In this document: positions 10,601 to 22,600 of the stretch, piece by piece | Layout: every line of letters starts with the position of its first letter | Position numbering within the stretch: the stretch's first letter is position 1 | NCBI GenBank assembly: GCA_032622095.1 | Contig: CP136066.1 | Span: 204,746,978-204,810,977 of the forward strand | Source of the DNA: Siphonodentalium dalli | Taxonomy: Eukaryota; Mollusca; Scaphopoda; Gadilida; Siphonodentaliidae | Length of the DNA stretch: 64,000 nt | Direction of reading: 5' to 3' | Translations under genes and position numbers: made by a program | The notes under the pieces: model-generated | Seen by the model: only the letters and a program-made list of their open reading frames with translations | Database searches by the model: none | What the model was told of the DNA's origin: nothing

Positions 10601-13600
10601 TCTCCTATAACAGCTAGCAGTAGTTTCCTGTAATCTCCACTCGTTTCTGATTTTATTTCTTTTATCACGTTCTTCTCATGAAGCTCCTCAAACTTAGCAC
10701 CGACGGCTGGAAGATCCTTCTGGAAGATACAGAGAATATAGCATTCATTGAAAGCGATGAGTTTCTGAATGGGGAAGCTTTAATGAAATGAATTGTAAAT
10801 GAAACATATATATTCAGTTCTAATTAAAAATAGTCTCCCGAGTCAAAACATTTGACAATTTGAGTATAACTGTAGTTACACTGCGCTTAAAGGCATGGGT
10901 TGCATTCATTGCAGAATTATTCATATTTGTTCAAATAGCCATCAACAGAAGGAATATTAAAATATATATAGTTTTGCTCATATGCCAAACATAATCAGCA
11001 CATAAATAGTATATTGATCATCGAAGTACGATGGTGTACGTAAACAAGAACCTGCTCGTGTTACAGAAGTTTTGCTTCTGTTTGCATAACACAGCGCAAT
11101 TCTATTGGTTAATCACACACAAATGATATAAACGCTCTTTATTATTTCCATGTCAGGAAAACAGTAACAAATAACGCTCTTTATGTTTACCATATCCGGA
11201 TCTAAACAAAAGCCAGGTTCTGTAACGCTTTTTGCTATTTGTTTACATAACAAAGGAAAAACATTTGACAATAACATACTGTTTATGCCATATTTCTGAT
11301 TGGTATAAGATCAAAGTCTGTCTATATTTTACTATTCTTTCTGTTTATGGTGGTTTTTGATGAAGCTGAATATTTTAATAGCATACCCACCACCAATGCT
11401 GCCCGTATCTTTAACTTACAGCCTATAGCCACTGTTATGAAACTCAACAATCAACCGATGAGCATCGAACTCATGTACAGTAATGCCCTAAGTAATCGAC
11501 TCCATAACCACAGCAGAATTATGGGTAACTTTTCAGGATTTAGTCGGAAAAAGTTACCCATAATTCTGCTGTGGTTATGGAGTCGATTACTTAGGGCATT
11601 ACTGTAACTGTCAACACAATGCTACAAGTCAAACATACACTAAAACCTTTGAGCGACCAACCCCCATTTCACAAATTGGATAATGATAGTTTCACATTCA
11701 CTCTTGTAAACCCTTTCAGTGTCAAGTCCGATTTTTGTATCAACCCATATTTCCTTGATCATTTAATCAAATTTATTGATTATAATAATGTGATACATTG
11801 ATGGAAAGAGCTTTTAGATTGGTTGATACAAAAATCGGACTTGGCACTGAAAGGGTTAAAACTAGACCCAGGTTGCATTACAGTCAACACTCAGTCTAGA
11901 GACTCTGGTAAATTGATTTCAGAGATGAACTGGGAATCCCCAGCTCACGACAGCTCATTAATATTCATGTTTTAAATTATGCACTGTTTACTGTTTTGAT
12001 TGAGCGACAAAGCCCACATGGGTTAATAACAATGGCCATAACCTGTAGGCGTTTCTGTGGATAAATAAGCCTTGTAGAATATTCTCATTTTCTGGTTTCT
12101 GTGAATCAATGCCTATTGTATGCAATACATTATTAATTGTTATGTCAAGAATTTCTATTTCACCATGTTTTATTTGTACAGTCTCACTTTCTCTATCACT
12201 TCCACTTTCCATAATACTATATTATTGTGTGGGGCTTATAATTGTAAATAAGTGAAAAGGTGTGAATAATTATTGATTTTGCAGGAAGTTATTGATTGGT
12301 TGAGCAACACTTTCTTTAATGCACAAGTATTTTCATTGGCGCGATTCCTCCCATTTGAAATATGTTATTCCATGGGAGTCCCCAGACCGTAAGTTGATTG
12401 AAATGAAACATGGTCTAGTTTTAACAAGACTGTGTTGCAGTGTGCTATGTGAGAAAAATGTCAACCCACCCACTCATGAAAACTGATATAAAACTTACTT
12501 CTTCTCTAGACACGACGACCCGACTGAGCAGATCTTCATTGGTTCCCAAACCGCTGCATGAGTCGGCAAAATTATCAGCACAGTGAGCAGGAGGGTCTTC
12601 TTTGGACTTCACTGTTGCATGTTAAAATATCAGATACAGAAAAATTTAGGTTGCATGAATATAACAAGCTGGTTAATTATCTCACAGAAGGCATGCATGG
12701 TAGTCATCTGATATTAATGATGAAATATATGAAGTAAAGACGGTTAAAATGCATTCAGCATTGCAACACCTAATATTACAACATTGGGACCTTTATTGAA
12801 CTAAATTAAGCACCATCTATCGGTTATTTTAGAGATAGTTGCATCAGAAATCAAGCGTTAATTTATGACCATGGTCCTCTAAACATGACGTAAAGAGATC
12901 ATTTCTGAAAGAAATGAAGAACGTTCGAAAAAAAAAAGAAAAAAATAGTGCATGGATCCTAAGACCACTAGTCATTTTGGCATAGTTAACTCCATGCCAT
13001 GCAATATCTATATAACAGTCTACTTCTCCCTAATAAATTAATAGGGAGAAGTAACTTCTCCTAATTTGAAACCAAGGCTGTCAATAGTTTGAAGATGATA
13101 TAAACAATTAAATATTTCACCATTTCTGTCCTAAATGCTCATTGGCAAGTAGTTATCCCTGAGGAAATGTTCACTACTGAACATTTCCCACCAATGAATA
13201 TGAATCATTCTGCTCTTGTATCATCTGTTATTATGTCTGTCAAACTGAATGGGAGAATGTTGTCAAACTGAATGGGAGCTAGAATGTTCTTTCTGTCTGC
13301 CATCTGCTTTTATTACCTGAACAGGCCTCCAAATGAATAATAGACTGTTCCAATGTATACTTTTATAACTCAATGGGAGAATGCAATTTGTAAGAAAGGG
13401 TTAAATAATAACTCACATAGAGCCAGATATGCTTGTTTCTCTGATCCTGAGTAAGTCTCTGCAATGGCCTCCTCAATAGTAACCCCACTCAACTGAAAGA
13501 ATCATTATTAGAATGAAGAAGTGTCATTTACCGCCTCAAGAATGAATTTCTCGAAGGAAGTATGTATCGCCTCAGAAAAGAAAAAGGCAGAAAATAATTT

Positions 13601-16600
13601 GCAGAGCTCTTGATTATCTGTCAAGTCTGAATTGCTCAAATTATAATTTAAAAAAAGTTCAATGTCAAGGGTGTCATGTGCCCCAATGCTCAGTTTAGAG
13701 AGTGTGCCATGCTAAGTGTTTATATGCATGGAAAATTATTATTTCAAGAAGGTCAATCACTGAGGAAACTGAATGAATAAAATCCATTGTCTATACCTCA
13801 TATTGACTTTTCACTATTCCAAAAGATGTTCAATTACAACCGTTGGTACTTTAGATTGTGATGGAAGGGTGGAAAATCTTGCTATTTTATTCTTCTAAGT
13901 CCAACAATGTCAATAACTCTGACAAACAGACATGGAGTAAACCTGTCAGTATCCTTCCTTAAATCCTGGTCTATTAACATCCAAATAACACACATTTTGG
14001 TCTATTAACATCCAAATAACATTCAAGTCGGATCATTGCTACTGAAGTTACAATGCAGAATGTCTGTACAGAGTGAAAATTAAATATATTTCTAAGTACA
14101 ACAAGGGCTGGTAACAATTAATGAACTTAGCCCATGGTAAGTGGGTAACCTTTCCCCAAACTGGGCTATTACCATACCAAAGCACATCAAAATTTGATGA
14201 TTGGCACCAGAGTAGGGTTGAAACGATTAATCGACTAGTCGAAGACGACGCTGAAATGTCAGAACGTCGACTCTGAATTTTGCCGTCGACTAGTCGGAAC
14301 ATAGTGTATTAGTTCCATGTATAACATTTTCAAGATCGATTCCGACATAAACGGTGTTAACTGCGCGTAAGTTACAGTAAGTATAACGTTTGGTGGCACC
14401 CGGAATTGACAGTGTTACTAGTATAGACACACACGGTGACCCGACTATTACTTGAAAGAATGAAATTGACAACACAATGTCTCACTCGTCGTTTGAGGTC
14501 AAAGACATCACTGCGACATGATGGCAATGATTGACGCGGCTTTATCGCTTGTCGGAGACCGCTTTGATCTAGACACTGTGTATATTTAAATTGATCAATT
14601 GAAGGTCGCTTTAGGTGACGTCATTGTTGCTACCGTGTATAAATGATACTGACATTAAGAACTGGCTATCGTTTTCAACAACATAGCCTATTCTATAGGG
14701 CGTATTTAGTCGGAACATTAACATTTTATAGTGACACCGCTCGGCACCGGTTTATTGGTGATCACGTGACTAAACGAAATCTCGAACGCAGATATTAAAT
14801 TTAAAACCTGTATAAATGATCGAGTTTCTAATCATTATCCACCACATGTCTAATTATATAATTACATTCAGTGTGTTGGATAAATATCAAGATGTTTACA
14901 GTATTATTTCCCAAATAAATTGGTGTTTATGCAGGGAAATGCGCTACGCAATAGACCGCCATTGCATCAGTCATCAGTGTACGCCATGTATGATGAATTT
15001 TCCGTACCATGTTATGTTTGAAAGTTTTGATATCGGGTACCGACTAGTCGACGCAACGTGACTTATGGGTCTCGACTAGTCGACTCTGAAATTCACTAAT
15101 CGTTTCAACACTACACCAGAGTTACAACGCTAACTGTTCATATGGAGACAAAAGTAACAAATTTCCAAGTCAACAAGAGCTGCAATTCAGGTAAAAATTA
15201 TGTAACAAAACCTGTAATATGAACGGTATCCTTTCCCCCAACTGTGCTATCACCATGCCAAAAGGACAATGAAATCCGATAGTTAACACCCGATTTACAA
15301 GGTGAAACATACGGACGTATATTTTGCCCTGAATATCCCAATGACAAAACCTTAATTTTCATTTTGGTTTTATTACCAACATCAGATCGATATCAGCAGG
15401 ACCCACTAACAGTAGGTTTTTGGAGAGCCAGTTGAATGGTAAGTATGTTATCAAACATTATAAAACTCACGTCTTTGTGGTTGTTAAAGATTTTCTGCCG
15501 CTGATCTGGGTTAGACATCACAGCTTCTCGGAATGACTTGTCCTTCTTGTTTATTGGGGTTTTCTCATCCTGAAGAAATGATGATAAAACCGATTCACTC
15601 AATCAGAATTTTTGGTCTGAGAAAAGGAAACAAATTTGCATGACCTTATATAGTCTAGCAAGGCTGAATTCAACAACTATGTAACATATCCTTTTGGAGC
15701 TTTGTCAGTTTATTTATGAAACTGACCTTGTATATTTTCTCTATCAAACTCACCTTGTATATTTTCTTGACTGTTTTCTCTATGAAACTCACCTTGTATA
15801 TTTACTTGGCTGTTTTCTCTATGAAACTCACCTTGTATATTTTCTTGGCTATTTTCTCGGCCTCTCCATCATCCACCTTATCAGACGGTTTCTTGCCACT
15901 GAGAACTCCCATCAGTATATCATTCAATTCTCCTTTAGTTTTCTTCTTCACGTCAGACGCCATGTCTTTCTTGTAATCTTAAAACAAAAAGACCATCATA
16001 ATACAATCATTCAAAGAGAAACCAAGCATGCTATACATATAGGTTATCACCACCATGAGGGTTTCCGAGATCTGTATTCAGGTTGAGCTATATCCTCTGG
16101 GCTGTATATCAATGAGTCCTCCAGGATAACCATGCAGACCTTGAAATAGTTTGTGTCTGTCATTTGCAGAATGAGGTCCCCAGAGGATGAATTTAGTGAC
16201 GCCATCACGGCATAGCGGGCTAGCATCACCAAATTCACCATCTGCGGACCTCATTCTGTTGAAGTCTCAACTGCTATGGGAGACATACGAACAGATTGAA
16301 GTTCCCCAGTTGAAGTTGGTGATGTTCACCCATTAGTCACCTCGATAATACATTTTATCTTCTGCAAATTAGGCGATATAAACACTGAACAGAAGGGAAA
16401 AAGTAACTAAATACATTGTTAATTTGAGATGATAGATACTTCCCAGAAGATAAGGCCTAAGCAGAATGAGTTCCCCAGAGGGTAAATGACATGGGAATTA
16501 TGCCATATTGTGTATGAAAGGGCACACCACCTAGTTGACGTCGCATTGCGTCACTGCGAAGTATTAATTATTCAGTGTGTTAAATATAGGTCCGTTTATG

Positions 16601-19600
16601 CATAAGTGTTGAAATTATCAAAACATTGCTGTTTTTGTAGAATGCAATACATTTTCAAGTGTTTTTTCGTTCGTCATAGCCACTGGAAATATATCATTTG
16701 ATTTGAAATGATATATGTATATGTCTGATTATAAAGAGAATAGAAATAATTAATGCCAATTGCCCATCCACATATAAATCTGCTGGGATTGTTGTATACA
16801 TGGTTTAGATATCATTCCATAGCAACCATTTCAACTTTCATGTTTGACAGCTGAGTACAGAATGAGGCTCAGGCATGCTCTACATTCAACTGTGGGTCTG
16901 TCCATCAAAATATTCAATTTAAAAAATAACATGTTCTGTTGCAGAAACCTCAAGCCTAATAGTTTATAACGTACCTTCCTTGTATTTATCTTTAACAGGC
17001 TCCAACTCCTGTAACAGAAGATATATATGAGCTTAGGGGTTTGTTACATGAGCCAGAGTAACTCAGTCTGCCGAGTGGTGTGGGCGGTAACTAAAAACGT
17101 CACTCTCACGACGCGAACATTCTATTGGCTGATGTCATGTTAAGTCACAACGAATCATGTTACAATCCAATTTAACAGGGATGACTCTCTGTTATATGAG
17201 CCGAGTTGTCCCGGCTGAACGAGTTATCCCGGCAAGGCGGGATGGGTTATCCCAGCCTACCCAGTTTGAGCAGAACATGAAACATATATATTCAATATAT
17301 ATTCAACTAGACTGTGACCAATGGGCCTGAGGATAGATCCATGGAACAACTTTAACAGGTTTCTTAGTAGTCAGCGTAATTTAAAACATACCATCTAATA
17401 GTCTTAATTATATACAACTGTTAACAATGCAAGACAACTCACAATTAAATACTGTGTAGAAGTAACAATAGATTATAGGTCAGTGAGTGCTTGAATATTT
17501 TTGGCTATTCATACATAATATTATAGTCTTTTGATGCTTAAAGTTAGAAGTCACACTTGTCTGATGCCCATCAATGTTCTCGCTGGTCCAAAATAAATCT
17601 TGTAGCCAAAATTTTAGCCATTTCCAGATTTTTTAGCAAATAGAAAAATTTTAAGCCACTTTATACTCCAGGGTATAATCAGCATTTAATAACTCAGATT
17701 TTTAATTTATTTGTGATATTGTCCCTGTTACTATAAATGGTTCAATATCAGTAAAAACGATCATAGAATAAAGAAATAACATGTACAATATAGCACATTC
17801 ATTTATCATATCGCGCATGTAGTTTGCAACATACAGAAGCATATACAATGCAATTGATTGTAGATACCGCTGGGTTTTGCACAATCATCCTTGCTTGAAT
17901 AATTGTCGACAATAGATTGGGCACGTCCCTCAAATGATAGCCACCATGGTGTACACACATATTTACTTTTCATCGAGCTATGGTATTGATGGGTGAGAAT
18001 AATATGAAATGAAAACCCAAAGTTTACGCAACGACTTAATCACACACACCTTCAAACTGCAGTGAGATGACTGCCTTTTGTGCAACTGCTATTAGCTGCA
18101 TTCACTGGCACTCAATGGTAATTAGATCCATGACAAAGACGGTGTGACGCCAACGCCACTGTCTTTTACGCTGCCATTTTTTTCGCCATTTGACAAGTTA
18201 TTTTAGCAATTTCTATTTATTTTTCGCATTTGGCTAAAATGGCTTACGGCAGTGCGAATACTGATGTCCATTGATATTCAACTTACCTCTGGAGTTTTAG
18301 TACAGATGACATCCACGAGAACCTCGTCCTTGAACTTTCCTTTGACAACCTGATTAACGCAGTAAGCTTCGTATTCCACAGGCTCCAGCATTAACGAAAT
18401 GGCAAGGTTACGGTAGTCTCCAGAAAGGTCAGACTCAAGGTCATCTATACAGTTCTAAAACAGAATATTAATTATGTGATTGATGTTATGACACCACATC
18501 ACGGACCAAAGAGAATTAGTGGAATTTTTCAGATTGATTTTTCAGGTATCCAGCACGATTTTCAAAAGCTTACAGAAAATGCGTTTGTATATGATGTCAA
18601 AACTGAGGCCATATATTTTTTTTAAGCATTTAAACAATAATCAAGCACTGATTATCTGCTTCAGGTTCAATCATAAATAGAGGATCTCTATTGAGGAGCA
18701 ATTCTATACAAAATTTATAAAAAGAGTGCAGTAATTTAATTAAAAATAACATTGATTTCCTTATCACAACCAAAGAAAAGAAAATTAAGACACCTTCAAG
18801 AAAAAATATAGATCCATTTTAAATGTGTCTTTTCATGTTGATAAAATTGTTCAACCGCCCTTATCACCTATGCTTATCTCACAGTCAACACTAAATAACC
18901 CAACACAAATCGAATATCATAATTATATTCTAATTAACATAATAATAACATTGGTCGATATCATTGGGCTAAGCTCTTATGTCACTGCGCATGCTGATAA
19001 TACATGTGAGTTTTACTAAAAATATGAGTCCAGGTTTTGGGGCTAATTATGTGAAAAAACAAATTAATGCACAGTCAGACAATTTTTCAAAGCCAATAAT
19101 GATTATAGCATATTGATTGCATTACTGTACTCCATCTCACGTCTAATTGAACTGAGTTTAGACGGTGTAGTTATATTCCACCTGAGAATTTGATGTAGTG
19201 ATGATAATCAACCTTTATTAACAGAATTTAGAATTTTATCACATAATCACATTTTAGCAAGGAAAATATAGATTTCCTTATCACAACCAAAGAGAAAGTA
19301 AACCTCTGTTTTAAATATTTCTTTTCATGTTGTCAAAATTGTTCAACCACCCTATGATGTTTATCTCAGTCAACTCTAAATAGCCCAACACAACAACACA
19401 AATAGAATGCTAACCTGTTTGTATTTGTCTTGGTATTAACCCTTTACCCAACAAACCGGCCAAAACCGGCCAAAACCGGCCAAATAAAGCTTCAACAGCC
19501 TAAAATATCTTCGGTCTGTCTCAATAGAACCATACAAATATGGATATCATTGGAACCGGCTGCCTGTCCACATTGTGATGGTTACAGTTATACCCTGTGC

Positions 19601-22600
19601 CAATGCATTCTCTTATATATGCGAGTCGACCATAGGTCGCCTCGCATATATAAGAGAATGCATTGGCCTAAAAAAATCTTTTTTTTAACACTTTTTACCA
19701 TTTTTTATTACATTCTTTAACAATTTTATAATTTTTAATGTGTTAAGCCAATGCATTCTCTTATATATGCGAGGCGACCTATGGTCGACTCGCATATATA
19801 AGAGAATGCATTGGCACAGGGCCGTTCTGTTGGGTAAAGGGTTAAATAGAATGCTAACCTGTTTGTATTTGTCTTGGTATTAAATAGAATGCTAACCTGT
19901 TTGTATTTGTCTTGGTATTAAATAGAATGCTAACCTGTTTGTATTTGTCTTGGTATTAAATAGAATGCTAACCTGTTTGTATTTGTCTTGGTATTAAATA
20001 GAATGCTAACCTGTTTGTATTTGTCTTGGTATTAAATAGAATGCTAACCTGTTTGTATTTGTCTTGGTATTAAATAGAATGCTAACCTGTTTGTATTTGT
20101 CTTCGTATTAATAGAATGCTAACCTGTTTGTATTTGTCTTGGTATTAATAGAATGCTAACCTGTTTGTATTTGTCTTGGTATTAAATAGAATGCTAACCT
20201 GTTTGTATTTGTCTTGGTATTAAATAGAATGCTAACCTGTTTGTATTTGTCTTGGTATTAAATAGAATGCTAACCTGTTTGTATTTGTCTTGGTGTTAAA
20301 TAGAATGCTAACCTGTTTGTATTTGTCTTGGTATTAAATAGAATGCTAACCTGTTTGTATTTATCTTGGTATTAAATCGAACGCTAACCTGTTTGTATTT
20401 ATCTTGGTATTAAATCGAATGCTAACCTGTTTGTATTTGTCTTGTTATTAAATAGAATGCTAACCTGTTTGTATTTGTCTTGGTATTAAATAGAATGCTA
20501 ACCTGTTTGTATTTATCTTGGTATTAAATAGAATGCTAACCTGTTTGTATTTGTCTTGGTATTAAATAGAATGCTAACCTGTTTGTATTTGTCTTGGTAT
20601 TAAATAGAATGCTAACCTGTTTGTATTTGTCTTGGTATTAAATAGAATGCTAACCTGTTTGTATTTGTCTTGGTATTAAATAGAATGCTAACCTGTTTGT
20701 ATTTGTCTTGGTATTTCTCCCTGATGTTCTGTCTCTGAGAGTTATTGTTCCTGGATATGACATCTATAATAGTATCCTCATCAGTTCCCAGCCCCTTCAT
20801 TGCTTTATACAGCTTATCCCAGTCCTCATTAGAATCATCCGGCTTCTCATCCTTTTTCTTTTCTTCCTTCTTTTGTTCCTGCTTTTGTTTTTCCTTTTTC
20901 TTTTCCTCTACTTTTTTGTCTTCCTTCTTTTGCTCTGATTTTGGAGAATCTTTCGCCTTGTCTTTTTTCTTATCAGGTTTTTCTTTCGGAGATGGACTTC
21001 TCTGTTTTTCAGGTGATTTAGCCCTTTCTTTCTTCTCGGGAGACTTTTCCCGCTTCGCTGACTTTGCTCTTTCTCTCTCCTCTCTTTCTTTCTCTTTTCT
21101 TGGTGACCGGCTTTGGGGACGTTCCGGGGAAGCATTTCTGCGTTTAGCAGATTTCTGCTGGGCACTAGGAGAGGGAGTCCTCGACCGTTCGCCCTCCCTT
21201 GTCGAACCTCGATCAGCTAATATAGCCGCGGGATAAATTGATGGTCTTGGACCTGCTTTTTCTTCTTTTTTCTTCTTCTCATCTTTCTTTTTATCGTCTT
21301 TCTTCTTTGACTTATTGTCCCTATAAAATCAAGGATATAGTGTGTCTGACATTTGAGGAATGAGGTCCCCAGAGGGTGATTTGGTGATGATATCACCCTA
21401 AAACTGCATAATGTCTGAAAAGATGAATTGAGTGCTTATGTCTGCCAGATTATCGTGGTTGAATAATATTTATGTTGTTTTGGTCCTTCACACAATAAAA
21501 AAATAATTCTCGAAATGGCTGCCAAAAACTAAAATATGGAATGAAAAATATTTGAGTTTTAATTTCTTGCAGAGTCATTATTTCAGATGGTGGACTGAGC
21601 GCATACCCTAATTGGATATATTTCCTGTTAAACTCTCCATCGACCTGCCTCCAAAATCTGGGTTTTGTTTTATAAACCCACTTTTTTACATAATTGGAAC
21701 ATAACTCTCATGTTGTGAGTTTGAACATGTGTTGTTATTGTACTATAGCATACATTGGTTACAGAAGATAATGATTTTCCCCTTCAAAGTAATTGTTTTA
21801 AATTGAGATTTTTTTTAAATTCACAAATGGGGTGCCTCCTTATTAAACAGGATTATGTTGATTTTACTTTTTATCTAGTACAGCAACAAGTAGTTTCCTG
21901 TAGTCTCCACTCGTCTCGTCTTTGGTGTCTTTTAACAGTTTGGTCCCAAACAGCTCCTCATATGTGGAACTAATAGCTGGAAGATCCTTCTGAAATCAAA
22001 ATAACAATTGGTAACTCTTCAATATATATGCAGAACAACACCAGTGGGTTAATGTGTTTGTTGATATGGCATGAGGGCTAACCAATAATGCTAACAACAG
22101 TCAACTATAGTATCACATTGCGCAAAAGTATTATTTATCAACATTTTTTTCAACGAAATTTGGCCGCATTGTCAAATATCTAATACCCAAAGGCACTTGA
22201 TTTTAGAGTTAACCATGTTCATCCGCAATTTTTCCCGAGACCGTCGGCTTGACGAATATTTGTCAGGCCACCAAAAATTACATATCTCGGGAAATAACAA
22301 ATTTCAAAAATCAATATCTCATCACTCTGAGCATTGATGGATGGGTTCCTCGACTCGAATCAGATAATTTTTACCCCCGAAGCAAAAGAAATAGTAATTT
22401 GGGAGCGTTAATTCTGATTATGCATCTCTAAGCAATTCGAACAATGACCATTTTCGCGTGAGTTCCACAGGTCTCCAGAATAAAAATTGACCCCACCTCC
22501 AATAATACTTGAGTTCAGTGTTCGCTGTGTCTATAGGCTGGTCACCACCCCTGAGGGAATGACTTTCATGATGGTTTCATATGGAAGGATAGAATGAGAG

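Larger units (their letters stand above)
10720..12498 (-). other. Intron C7-C8
   Basis: Repeat R7, F5, F2 and the AACTAGACC element. The stretch 10760-11200 shows nothing recognisable. Confidence 0.75.
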
